From: Nitriliruptoraceae bacterium
GTDB taxonomy: Bacteria; Actinomycetota; Nitriliruptoria; Nitriliruptorales; Nitriliruptoraceae
Reading direction: 5' to 3'
Assembly (NCBI GenBank): GCA_018401275.1
Contig: JAGYKW010000001.1
Span: 490,001 to 554,000, forward strand
DNA length: 64,000 nt
The translations under genes were made by a program, and so were the position numbers. The notes beneath the pieces were generated by a model, which saw only the letters and a program-made list of their open reading frames with translations, was not told the origin of the DNA and did not search any database. Of this stretch, positions 56,660 through 64,000 are shown piece after piece. The stretch's first letter is position 1. The number at the start of each line of letters is the position of its first letter.

Positions 56660-57273
56660 CCGACGAGCTCGGAGAACGCCGGCAGGCTCGGTGGGACGCC
56701 CAGACGCCGTCGTTCGCCGCGGAGGTCGTCGACCGATGCTGCCACCGCCAGCACCGCCTGCTCAGCGCGCAGACGCAGGCGGACCGCCTGGGCGAGCTGC
56801 TCGTCGCGGGCGGACCCCCCTGGGAGTCCACGCGCTCGTGCGAACGCATCGACAGCATCACGCGACAGCGTCACGGCCGTGACCGCCTGCCGCTGGACCC
56901 CGCGGGCCTCGACGGGGAGATCGACCCCGACGATGCGCACGAGCAGCGTCTCGTGGGCGGCGATCCATACGGCGACCGCGTCGTCGCCGGGATCGCTGTC
57001 CTCGTTGCGGAAGGCTCGGAGCGCGTCACCGATGGCGGCGGTCCCATCACGCCCACCCACCCAGACCGCATCCAGCTCGTCGAGGAGCGGCGCGACGGTG
57101 CGGTCGAAGGCGTCAGCCGCGACCGAGCCGCTCGTCGCTCCACGAGGAAGTCCGCCGAACGCGCCGAGTATGGCCGCGATCAGCATCGCGATCAGCACGC
57201 GGGTGCGTCGACGCCGCGGGTCGTCGAGGCGCAGGACGCGCGGAAGGCGCGGACGCGGGATCCGAGGGCGCAT
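56656..57273 (-). CDS. Membrane-anchored protein of unknown function
   Basis: A 205-residue protein with an Arg/Pro-rich start and one hydrophobic helix ([20 protein letters not shown], about residues 26-45). The rest, after the helix, is a helical, charged outer or inner domain without a recognised motif ([20 protein letters not shown]). It lies between tatC and helY, where mycobacteria have no such gene. It starts 4 bp from the tatC stop and its own stop overlaps helY by ATGA, so it belongs to this operon. Confidence 0.75.
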   Translation of the reverse strand: MRPRIPRPRLPRVLRLDDPRRRRTRVLIAMLIAAILGAFGGLPRGATSGSVAADAFDRTVAPLLDELDAVWVGGRDGTAAIGDALRAFRNEDSDPGDDAVAVWIAAHETLLVRIVGVDLPVEARGVQRQAVTAVTLSRDAVDAFARARGLPGGSARDEQLAQAVRLRLRAEQAVLAVAASVDDLRGERRRLGVPPSLPAFSELVG

Positions 57274-57277
57274 CGCG

Positions 57278-58069
57278 TCACCGCACCCGTCGACGGCGTG
57301 CGCGCTCGATGACCCACGAGATGGCGATCGCCAGCTCGTAGAACAGGATCATCGGTCCTGCGACGAGTGCGAGCGAGACGACGTCCACGGTCGGGGTGAT
57401 GATGGCGGCCGCAACGACGTTGAGGACGATCGCGTACCGACGGAACCGTCGCATCCCTTCGGACGTCACGATGCCGGCGAGCGCGAGGAAGACCAGCACG
57501 AGCGGGAGCTCGAAGACGAGACCGAAGGCGAGCCCCATGGCGAGCAGGAACGACAGGTACTCCCGCGCGCCGAGCATCGGACGGATCGAGTCCCCGCCGA
57601 GTGCGAGCAGGACGCTCAGCCCGCGCGGGATGACCCACGTCGCGAACACGATGCCACCGGCGAACATGAGCTGGCTGAGGATCACGAACGGCAACGCGTA
57701 GCGACGCTCACGCGCGGTCAGACCGGGCGTGACGAAGCGCCACACCTGCTGGAGCAGGACGGGCCCCCCGATGACGATGCCGGCGACGAACGCGGTGCGC
57801 AGCCGGACGATGAACGGATCGAGCGGACCGAGCACGATGAGGTCGCAGCTGCCGATCGCCCCGATGGCCGTGCAGTAGGGGCGCAGCAGCAGGTCGACGG
57901 CCTGCGGGAAGAGCGCGTACCCGACGAGGGTCCCGACGAGCACCGCTGCCGCCGCACGGACGAGGCGGGTCCGGAACTCGCGAAGGTGCTCGATGAGCGG
58001 CATCTCGCCGCGACGCCGTCGTCCACTGGAGCCGACGCCCTCACCGGGGACCGGAACGGCGTCGGTCAC
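57278..58069 (-). CDS. tatC: Sec-independent protein translocase TatC
   Basis: A 263-residue membrane protein that forms the receptor for twin-arginine signal peptides. Conserved parts: [17 protein letters not shown] near residues 23-39, with Glu and Arg of the signal-binding site, then [10 protein letters not shown]-like [19 protein letters not shown], and helices up to [21 protein letters not shown] 58069 overlaps the tatA stop (GTGA). Sits within the paf operon, as in mycobacteria (Rv2093c). Confidence 0.95.
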   Translation of the reverse strand: MTDAVPVPGEGVGSSGRRRRGEMPLIEHLREFRTRLVRAAAAVLVGTLVGYALFPQAVDLLLRPYCTAIGAIGSCDLIVLGPLDPFIVRLRTAFVAGIVIGGPVLLQQVWRFVTPGLTARERRYALPFVILSQLMFAGGIVFATWVIPRGLSVLLALGGDSIRPMLGAREYLSFLLAMGLAFGLVFELPLVLVFLALAGIVTSEGMRRFRRYAIVLNVVAAAIITPTVDVVSLALVAGPMILFYELAIAISWVIERARRRRVR

Positions 58070-58272
58070 GCCCGGTCGTCGGTCCCGTCGGGTGCGGAGC
58101 CGTCGGGCCCCTCGGACCCTCCGGGGCCACCGTCCTCGCCGTCGGAGGGCTTCCGGAACTCATCACGCGACCGCCGGAGGGAACGGGCGAGCTCAGGGAG
58201 CCGCTTCGAACCGAAGAGCAGCAGCACGATGAGCAGGATGACGATGAGCTCGGTACCGCCCGGCAACGTCAT
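58066..58272 (-). CDS. tatA: Sec-independent translocase protein TatA
   Basis: A 68-residue TatA. One hydrophobic helix (TELIVILLIVLLLFGSKRLP, about residues 7-26) is followed by the amphipathic LARSLRRSRDEFRK segment and an acidic, Gly-rich tail. Forms the pore of the Tat system with TatC. ATG 58272 overlaps the pafC stop (ATGA); the longer frame upstream is a shadow of pafC. A separate TatB was not found in the window. Confidence 0.95.
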   Translation of the reverse strand: MTLPGGTELIVILLIVLLLFGSKRLPELARSLRRSRDEFRKPSDGEDGGPGGSEGPDGSAPDGTDDRA

Positions 58273-59234
58273 GGCGACGGCTCCCCTGTCCCGATGTCTC
58301 CGCTCCGACGCAGTCGGTCGAGCGCATCCTGCGCCCGGGACCGTACCCGTTCGCGCAGTTCGGGCGGGTCGACCACCTCTGCGCCCCCTGCGGTCATGAG
58401 CACGAGCCGCGCGAGCCATTCGGGACTGCCGGTGCGCAGGCGCACGTGGAGGGCGTCGCCGACCTGCTCCGTCGAGTCCGCCAGCACCGCGTCGAGCAGC
58501 CACGTGGCGGCCGGGGCCAGGCGGAGGTGGACCTCGAGGTCGCCCTCCGACGGCTCGTAGACCGGGCGAGGCAAGGACTCGGGGACCGCGGCCACGCACG
58601 GCTCGTCGGTCGCGACCAGCTCCGTCGCTCGGTCGAGACGGAACACGCGGGCGGCGCCCGCCCCCTGATCGTGACCGTGCAGGTACCAGGCGCCCTCACT
58701 GAGCTCGACCGCCCAGGGCTCGACCGTCCGGATCGCGGGCGCCGCGTCCGACCGCCCGCGGTAGCTGAACCGGACGCGGACGCCGTCGGCGATGGCTGTA
58801 CGCGTGGTCAGGACCGCGCTGTCCGGCTCCGCGTCGAGCACCGTGACCGCACCCGGCGTGACGCCCAGCGCAGCGTGGAGCTTCGCGATCGCGGACCGCA
58901 GTGCGGGGACCTCGGACCCTGCGACCCGCTCCGCCGCCGTCGCGATCAGCAGCAGGCGCAGTGCCTCGTGGGGTGTGGGACGCATCGGGTAGCGCAGCTC
59001 GTCGGCCATCCGGACCGACACGTCGTCCCCGACGATCGTCACGTCGAACAGCGCACCCCCGCCGAGTCCGGGCAGGCCGCAGAAGTCGAGGTGCTCGAGC
59101 TCGGCACGGATCGTCGCCTCGTCGGTCGCGAACGTGGCCGCGGTCGCCGCAAGGCTCGCTCCGGGACGTCTCAGCAGCCACGGGATGAGCGTGAGCATGC
59201 GCACGACATCAGGTTGCGGTCGCTGGCGCGTCAT
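58269..59234 (-). CDS. pafC: WYL-domain regulator PafC
   Basis: A 321-residue transcription factor with an N-terminal winged helix (DVVRMLTLIPWLLRRPGASL), a central WYL domain (EGAWYLHGHDQGAG, then RVFRLDRATELVAT) and a C-terminal domain. With PafB it activates DNA-damage genes in mycobacteria, sensing single-stranded DNA. Overlaps both neighbours by ATGA. The pafB/pafC pair sits in front of the Tat genes, as in Rv2095c-Rv2096c. Confidence 0.92.
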   Translation of the reverse strand: MTRQRPQPDVVRMLTLIPWLLRRPGASLAATAATFATDEATIRAELEHLDFCGLPGLGGGALFDVTIVGDDVSVRMADELRYPMRPTPHEALRLLLIATAAERVAGSEVPALRSAIAKLHAALGVTPGAVTVLDAEPDSAVLTTRTAIADGVRVRFSYRGRSDAAPAIRTVEPWAVELSEGAWYLHGHDQGAGAARVFRLDRATELVATDEPCVAAVPESLPRPVYEPSEGDLEVHLRLAPAATWLLDAVLADSTEQVGDALHVRLRTGSPEWLARLVLMTAGGAEVVDPPELRERVRSRAQDALDRLRRSGDIGTGEPSP

Positions 59235-60184
59235 GCGTCCACCTCAGCGCCAGGCGCATGGAGCGCGACGACGCGTGTGAGCGCTGCGGTGAGCAGCGTG
59301 CGCAGATCCTCCGGTGCGACGACCGCGGCATCAGGCGCGATCCCGAGCAGCCACGCCCGGTCCCTGATCGGGTCGACCCCGCGCACCGACATCCGGCGAG
59401 CGCCGTCGGGACCGCCCTCCTCGGTGGTCGCGCCGCGCGCACCGAGCGCCCACTGCCCTTCGGGACCAGCATCGAACAGCACGTCGATGAGCGGGACCTC
59501 TGGACCTGACACGATCGCGCCGAGGTCGAGACCGTCCGGGACGTCGAACGCGCCCGCCGGATCGAGCACCTCGAGGTCCCCGATCATGCGGTCGGTCCGG
59601 AACCCTCGGTGTCCCTCGCGGTCCCGGTCGCGACCGACGAGGTACCAGGCGCGCCGGCGACGCACGATGCCGTACGGCTCGACCGTGCGCTCACCGCTGC
59701 GACCATCGGCAGTGCGGTAGTCGAACCGGACGGCCCGTCGCTCGACGATGGCGGCCGCGAAGGCGTCGACGTCGGTGACCGCGAGGTCGACGCGGGTGGC
59801 TGGTGCGTCGAGCGGCGCGGGGTCGGGGGCACGCGCGGCGACCTTCGCGAGCGGCAGAGCACCCTCCCGTGCACCGAGCATCTCGACGGCGACCGCCAGC
59901 GCGGCCACCTCCTCCGCATCGAGGTCGATGTCGCGCAGCTCGTAGGTGCGCCGGTCGATGAGGTAGCCGGGATCGTCCATCCCGAAGTCCTGCCGCGTCT
60001 CGATGGGGACGCCGAACGTGCGCAGCGCATCCTTGTCGCGTTCGAACATCCGCCGCGCCGAGGCGGCGTCGGGCTGCGGGTAGTACCCCGTCCGGCGGCG
60101 GATCTCCTCGAACGTCAACGGCCGACGGGTCTCGAGCAGCGCGATCGTCAGGTTCACGAGCCGTTCCACCACCGGCATCGCCAT
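59231..60184 (-). CDS. pafB: WYL-domain regulator PafB
   Basis: A 317-residue partner of PafC. The N-terminal winged helix is RLVNLTIALLETRRPLTFEE with the recognition segment RRTGYYPQPDAASARR, and the WYL domain contains RRAWYLVGRDRDREG and RGFRTDRMIGDL. It is 28 bp from pafA. ATG 60184 was taken; another ATG is two codons downstream. In mycobacteria PafBC controls most of the DNA-damage response; whether it regulates its own operon here is not shown. Confidence 0.93.
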   Translation of the reverse strand: MAMPVVERLVNLTIALLETRRPLTFEEIRRRTGYYPQPDAASARRMFERDKDALRTFGVPIETRQDFGMDDPGYLIDRRTYELRDIDLDAEEVAALAVAVEMLGAREGALPLAKVAARAPDPAPLDAPATRVDLAVTDVDAFAAAIVERRAVRFDYRTADGRSGERTVEPYGIVRRRRAWYLVGRDRDREGHRGFRTDRMIGDLEVLDPAGAFDVPDGLDLGAIVSGPEVPLIDVLFDAGPEGQWALGARGATTEEGGPDGARRMSVRGVDPIRDRAWLLGIAPDAAVVAPEDLRTLLTAALTRVVALHAPGAEVDA

Positions 60185-60212
60185 GTCCTGTCCCCCTCGT
60201 CGCGCCCGTGAC

Positions 60213-61580
60213 CTAACGGTCGACAGCCATCTCCTCGATGAGCCGGTCGACCCTCACATCATCCCAGATGAGCGGGTCCTTGCACATGAGCGTCCGCGGC
60301 GCCTCGCCGTTGAGCTTCAGGTGCACCCAGTCGACGGTGACATCCCGTCCGTGCTCCTTCGCGGCCCGCAGGAAGCGCCCTCGCAGCAGCGCCCGCGTCC
60401 GCGGCGGCTCGTCCATGGCCGCCAGCACGTCGTCCTCAGCGACCAGGCTCGCCATGCGACCCTGTCGGACCAGCAGCTGGTGCAGACCGGACTCGGGTGC
60501 GATGTCGTGGTAGGCGAGGTCGAGCATCCCGATGCGCGGGTCCTCCATCCCGACCCCGTTGCGATCCTGGTAGGCCTGGACCAGGCGCAGCTTCGCGACC
60601 CAGTCGAGCTCGCCCTCGAGCGACATCGGATCGCGATCGAGCGCGGTGAGCACGCGGCGCCACTCGCCGACCACGTGCTGCGCGTCGAGGTCATCCGGAT
60701 GCCGCTCGGCCAGGAAGCGTTCGACCGCCTCGAGGTAGTGGCGCTGCACCTCGATCGCCGGGAGGTCGCGCCCGTCCGCGAGCCGCACGGCTCCGCGTCC
60801 GCTCAGATCGCGGCTCACCTCGCGGATCGCTCGCGTCGCGCTCTCGAGCAGCGGGACCTCGAGCGCGCCCCCCTCCTCGACCAGGCGGATGACGAGGTCG
60901 CAGGACGCGACGCGCAGCCACGTGACCAGGTCGGACATGTTCGAGTCACCGACGATGACGTGCAGCCTGCGGTAGCGCTCGGCGTCCGCGTGCGGCTCAT
61001 CACGGCTGTTGATGACCGGACGCGACCGCGTCGTGGCGGAGGAGACGCCCTCCCAGATGTGCTCCGCGCGCTGCGAGAGCACGTAGACCGCGCCGCGCGC
61101 GGTCAGCAGGACCTTCCCGGCACCGGCGAAGATCTGGCGGGTCACGAGGAAGGGCAGCAGCGCGTCCGCGAGCGGCTGGAACTCCCCGTGCCGCTCGACG
61201 AGGTAGTTCTCGTGCGAGCCGTAGGAGTTGCCCGAGAAGTCGGTGTTGTTCCTGAAGATGCGGATCCGGCCGGCGATGCCCTCCTCGTCGAGATCGGCCT
61301 GGGTGCGCCGACGGAGGTCGTCGAGGATGCGGTCGCCCGCACGCTCATGCACGACGACCTCGTGTGCTGACGAGCACTCGGGTGTCGCGTACTCCGGGTG
61401 CGAGCCGACGTCGAGGTAGAGGCGCGAACCGTTCTCGAGGAAGACGTTCGACGTCCGCCCCCACGAGACCACGTTGCGGAACAGTCGCCGGGCCACGTCC
61501 TCGGTCGGCATGCCGCGGCGACCCTCCACCGTGCAGCTGATGCCGTACTCGGTCTCGAGACCGAAGACGCGCCGACGCAC
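60213..61580 (-). CDS. pafA: Pup-protein ligase PafA
   Basis: A 455-residue ligase, of the glutamine-synthetase-like fold, that joins Pup to lysines of target proteins. The Mg-ATP residue E9 (FGLETEYGI), the conserved RIFRNNTDFSGNSYGSHENY and the catalytic Asp in RLYLDVGSHPEYATPECSS (D57) are present. The start is GTG 61580. Only 36 bp separate it from pup; the 20S proteasome genes that normally lie here are missing. It is the first enzyme of the pupylation pathway. Confidence 0.96.
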   Translation of the reverse strand: MRRRVFGLETEYGISCTVEGRRGMPTEDVARRLFRNVVSWGRTSNVFLENGSRLYLDVGSHPEYATPECSSAHEVVVHERAGDRILDDLRRRTQADLDEEGIAGRIRIFRNNTDFSGNSYGSHENYLVERHGEFQPLADALLPFLVTRQIFAGAGKVLLTARGAVYVLSQRAEHIWEGVSSATTRSRPVINSRDEPHADAERYRRLHVIVGDSNMSDLVTWLRVASCDLVIRLVEEGGALEVPLLESATRAIREVSRDLSGRGAVRLADGRDLPAIEVQRHYLEAVERFLAERHPDDLDAQHVVGEWRRVLTALDRDPMSLEGELDWVAKLRLVQAYQDRNGVGMEDPRIGMLDLAYHDIAPESGLHQLLVRQGRMASLVAEDDVLAAMDEPPRTRALLRGRFLRAAKEHGRDVTVDWVHLKLNGEAPRTLMCKDPLIWDDVRVDRLIEEMAVDR

Positions 61581-61616
61581 GTCAGTGCCCCGACGGCGCT
61601 CGCGAGCGCGGGAGGG

Positions 61617-61823
61617 TCACTGGCCGCCCTTCTGGACGTAGCCGCGCACGAACTCCTCCGCGTTCACCTCGAGGACCTGGTCGATCTCGTCGAGCAGTCC
61701 GTCGACGTCATCGAGCAACGGCCGCGAGGCCGCCGTTCGCGCCCCGGGACCGGCGTCCACCGGGTCCGGCTCCGCAGCGTCGCGCGACGATGTCCGTCCG
61801 GTCGTCCGTTCGGTCCCGCTCAT
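61617..61823 (-). CDS. pup: Prokaryotic ubiquitin-like protein Pup
   Basis: A 68-residue protein tag ending in Gly-Gly-Gln (GYVQKGGQ). The final Gln must be deamidated to Glu by Dop before PafA can attach it, so this is the Gln form. The second half contains the helix that binds the Arc coiled coil (DDVDGLLDEIDQVLEVNAEE), and the N-terminus is disordered. ATG 61823 gives MSGTERTT, the usual kind of start. Lies 80 bp from dop and 36 bp from pafA. Confidence 0.97.
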   Translation of the reverse strand: MSGTERTTGRTSSRDAAEPDPVDAGPGARTAASRPLLDDVDGLLDEIDQVLEVNAEEFVRGYVQKGGQ

Positions 61824-61903
61824 CGCTGCCTCCGACCGCACCGGGCTGCGCAGGGCTGACGCAGCACGGCGAGGGTAACCCCCGCTCGCCGGGCGAACAG
61901 GAC

Positions 61904-63403
61904 TCAGGCGAGCTGGCCGGGCAACGTCTCCTGCACCTCGAGGCGTCGCAGGAGATCCTCGACGTCGACGGCCGCCTCCAGCGCGTCAGCGGTCAGCGCG
62001 CGCGTCCCAGAGCCCGGTTCCGGCATCGGAAGGCGCACCAGGCCGCGTCCGGCGCCGAGGTCCAGCACGACGCTGTCCCAGCCGGCCGCGACGACCTCGT
62101 CGGGGAAGCGGCGGACGCACTCGCCCCGGAACCAGGCGCGCGTGTCCTCGGGCGGCGTGCGCATGGCACGGGAGACCTCCTCGTCCGAGGTGAGACGCGG
62201 GATCCGTCCGGCGGCGACCAGGCGATGGTGCAGGCCCTTGTCGCGCCGGACGTCGTGGTACTGCAGGTCGACCATCCGGATGCGATCGTGCATCGCGGGC
62301 AGCTCGTGGCGGGCCCGGTAGGCATCGATGAGATCGAGCTTCGTCGCCCAGTCGGCGAGCCCCACCAGCGCCGCAGCCCCCTCCCGGCCGGCCGCGATCA
62401 TGTCCGACCAGCGGGCGAGCACCTCGCGGTCCTCCGCGCTCCCTGCAGCAGCCACCGCTGCGCAGCGCTCGAGGTGCTCCTCCTGGAGGTCGAGCGCCGT
62501 CCAGCTGCGTCCGTCGGTCGTCCTGACGGTCGCGCGCAGCGTGGGGTCGTGGCTGAGGATGCGGAACGCAGCGACGGGGTCCTCGAGCTCGAGCGGCTCG
62601 GGCAGTGTGCCCTCGGTGATCGCGGCGAGCAGCAGCAGCATCGCTCCGACCTTCACGAACGTCGCGGTCTCGCTCAGGTTCGCGTCGCCGTTGATGACGT
62701 GCAGCCGTCGGTAGCGGTCGACGTCGGCGTGCGGCTCGTCGCGCGTGTTCATGATCGGCCGACGCACCGTCGTCTCGAGCCCGATCTCCACCTCGAAGAA
62801 GTCCGCTCGCTGCGAGAGCTGGAAGTGCACCGACGCGTCGTGCTCGGAACCGACGCGACCAGCGCCGACGAGGACCGGACGGCTGACGAACATCGGCAGG
62901 AGGTGACGGGTCAGCAGCCCGAAGGGCACCGATCGGGCGACGAGGTAGTTCTCGTGGGTGCCGTAGGCCGCGCCCTTGCCATCGGTGTTGTTCTTGTGGA
63001 CGTGGACCGCGCTGCCCTCGGGCAGCATGCGCTCGGCCGCGCGGGCGGCGGCCTCGACGATGCGCTCGCCTGCGACGTCCCAGACGACGAGGTCGCGCGC
63101 GCTCGCACACTCGGGTGTCGCGTACTCCGGGTGGGCGTGGTCGACGTAGAACCGGGCACCGTTGGTCAGCACGAGGTTGGCCGGCCCCGGCTCGCCCACC
63201 AGCAGCTCGGGCGGCTCGGGTCGCACCGGTGTCGCGCGAGCATCGCGCTCCGGCCGTTCCTCGGTGTAGTCCCAGCCGACGTCCCCGCCCCCGGCCAGCT
63301 CGCGGTGGGCGTTGACGAGCAGCGCCGATGCGCGCACCGGATGCACGTCCTCGGGACCGGTCACCGCGATGCCGTACTCGGTCTCGACGCCGACGAATCC
63401 CAC
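61904..63403 (-). CDS. dop: Pup deamidase/depupylase Dop
   Basis: A 499-residue homologue of PafA that deamidates Pup and removes it from targets. The Mg-ATP residue E7 (VETEYGIAV), the conserved HVHKNNTDGKGAAYGTHENY and the catalytic D88 (FYVDHAHPEYATPEC) are present. The Dop-specific loop (residues about 44-68, GWDYTEERPERDARA) distinguishes it from PafA. GTG 63403 lies 2 bp after the arc stop. Acts on the Pup encoded next to it. Confidence 0.95.
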   Translation of the reverse strand: MGFVGVETEYGIAVTGPEDVHPVRASALLVNAHRELAGGGDVGWDYTEERPERDARATPVRPEPPELLVGEPGPANLVLTNGARFYVDHAHPEYATPECASARDLVVWDVAGERIVEAAARAAERMLPEGSAVHVHKNNTDGKGAAYGTHENYLVARSVPFGLLTRHLLPMFVSRPVLVGAGRVGSEHDASVHFQLSQRADFFEVEIGLETTVRRPIMNTRDEPHADVDRYRRLHVINGDANLSETATFVKVGAMLLLLAAITEGTLPEPLELEDPVAAFRILSHDPTLRATVRTTDGRSWTALDLQEEHLERCAAVAAAGSAEDREVLARWSDMIAAGREGAAALVGLADWATKLDLIDAYRARHELPAMHDRIRMVDLQYHDVRRDKGLHHRLVAAGRIPRLTSDEEVSRAMRTPPEDTRAWFRGECVRRFPDEVVAAGWDSVVLDLGAGRGLVRLPMPEPGSGTRALTADALEAAVDVEDLLRRLEVQETLPGQLA

Positions 63404-63405
63404 GT

Positions 63406-64000
63406 TCAGCGGTCCGAGCCCGTGCCGGAGCGTCGCGCGCCCGCGAGCGGTCGCACGGCCACGATCGGCTCGCCGCGTCGTCCGCTGATCCGGGCCCAGT
63501 CGTCCGGGTTCGCCGTGCTCGGGAGGTCCTCGTTCTCGCGGAACTCCTCGCGCACGGCCTCGACGACGTCGGATGCGGCGATGCCGACGGCGAGGCCGAG
63601 CACCTGCCGCTTGACCGCCCTTCGCTTGGCCCGCGCGACGATGCTCGCGAGCATCGCGCCGGAGCTGAAGTGCCGGAAGTGCAGCACCTCGCTCCCGCCG
63701 CTCGCGTAGCGGACCTCGAGGAACTCGGTGTCGGGGACATCGTCGTACACGTGCGCCACGGCGAGGTCCATCAACGACGCGACCGCTGCCGTCGCATCGG
63801 CATCGTGCTCCGCCAGCAACGCGACATCGAGCGGGAGGTCCGGGGTGAGGCTCAGCCGCAGGATCTCTCGCGCGGCGACGCGGTCGGGCCGCTCGATGCG
63901 GATCTTCACGTCGAGCCGGCCGGGACGAAGGATCGCCGGATCGATCATGTCCTCGCGGTTCGAGGCCCCGATGACGATCACGTCCCGCAGGCTCTCGACA
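63406..64000 (-). CDS. arc: Proteasome-associated ATPase Arc/Mpa, C-terminal part (cut by window end)
   Basis: The last 197 residues of the hexameric AAA+ unfoldase that takes pupylated proteins. The arginine-finger region GASNREDMIDPAILRPGRLD is present, and the C-terminal helical domain ends with PDDWARISGRRGEPIVAVRP. The remaining tail is LAGARRSGTGSDR; the Gly-Gln-Tyr-Leu end that inserts into the 20S core in Mpa is absent. The N-terminal coiled coil and Walker motifs lie beyond the window edge. First gene of the arc-dop-pup-pafA series. Confidence 0.95.
   Translation of the reverse strand, partial: VESLRDVIVIGASNREDMIDPAILRPGRLDVKIRIERPDRVAAREILRLSLTPDLPLDVALLAEHDADATAAVASLMDLAVAHVYDDVPDTEFLEVRYASGGSEVLHFRHFSSGAMLASIVARAKRRAVKRQVLGLAVGIAASDVVEAVREEFRENEDLPSTANPDDWARISGRRGEPIVAVRPLAGARRSGTGSDR

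Noticed and set aside
54221-58399. 599- and 779-codon plus-strand frames
   Set aside because: Antisense to helY, the membrane-protein gene and the tat genes, which have clear motifs; the shadows have none.
61790-63709. 639-codon plus-strand frame
   Set aside because: Antisense to dop and the end of arc; not a gene.

Overview
The window is a GC-rich, densely coding chromosomal segment of an actinobacterium. It opens inside a 23S rRNA gene, followed by 5S rRNA and a strong terminator. Two long blocks then follow the gene order known from Mycobacterium tuberculosis: Rv1691-Rv1713 (TPR protein, tlyA, NAD kinase, recN, pyrG, Nudix, xerD, scpA/scpB, rluB, cmk, der) and Rv1827-Rv1830 (garA, MerR, DUF151, MerR). 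The right end corresponds to Rv2092c-Rv2115c (helY, tatC, tatA, pafC, pafB, pafA, pup, dop, arc). Base composition, the Pup system, the Lys/Ala/Pro-rich histone-like proteins and a fused cytidylate kinase-Der protein suit an actinobacterium outside the well-studied genera. A Nitriliruptoria-like lineage is my guess and is not proven. No phage, insertion sequence or CRISPR array is visible.

Layout. 1-2.4 kb: rRNA. 2.4-19.8 kb (+): TPR protein, small acidic protein, tlyA, nadK, recN, pyrG, nudix, xerD, deoA, scpA, scpB, rluB, aroH, tyrA, aroA and cmk-der; many neighbours overlap by ATGA or GTGA. 19.9-24.4 kb (+): tRNA-Pro, a CDP-alcohol phosphatidyltransferase, garA, MerR, D,D-carboxypeptidase, DUF151 nuclease, MerR. 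24.4-28.6 kb (+): an OpuC-type compatible-solute ABC operon with an unknown fifth gene. 28.7-29.7 kb: azlCD. 29.8-30.5 kb (-): RNase H and a zinc-ribbon protein. 30.5-31.3 kb: about 0.8 kb without a supportable gene but with dyad motifs. 31.3-31.7 kb: an H1-like protein with a perfect 87-bp tandem repeat. 31.8-35.2 kb: PAC2-family protein, serC (-), aspartate aminotransferase. 35.2-40.4 kb (-): BMP-type nucleoside ABC transporter. 40.6-42.7 kb (-): ahcY, aat. 42.8-44.6 kb (+): murJ. 44.5-51.7 kb (-): DUF2017, clpS, cold-shock protein, small proteins, a Fe-S RecB-like nuclease, histidinol-phosphatase-like protein, a histone-tail fusion protein, tRNA-Glu, lnt, DUF4193 and a small membrane protein. 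51.7-64 kb (-): GNAT, M24 peptidase, lipid kinase, helY, a membrane protein, tatC, tatA, pafC, pafB, pafA, pup, dop, arc (cut by the window end).

How the genes fit together. The left half covers chromosome segregation and recombination (scpAB, xerD, recN), aromatic amino-acid synthesis (aroH, tyrA, aroA), nucleotide metabolism (pyrG, cmk, deoA), ribosome maturation (tlyA, rluB, der), and cell-envelope or division control (phosphatidyltransferase, FtsR-like MerR). The right end is a pupylation locus (ligase pafA, tagger pup, depupylase/deamidase dop, unfoldase arc) joined to the DNA-damage regulators pafBC and the Tat translocase.

The most notable observation is that the 20S proteasome genes prcB and prcA are missing from their usual place between pup and pafA (36 bp apart here), and that the Arc unfoldase lacks the C-terminal Gly-Gln-Tyr-Leu tail that docks on the 20S core. 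Together these suggest a Pup system working without a proteasome, as described in Corynebacterium. Other points of interest are the Cmk-Der fusion, two histone-tail proteins (one joined to an unknown domain), several operator-like dyads, and stop codons that seem to double as promoter -10 boxes.
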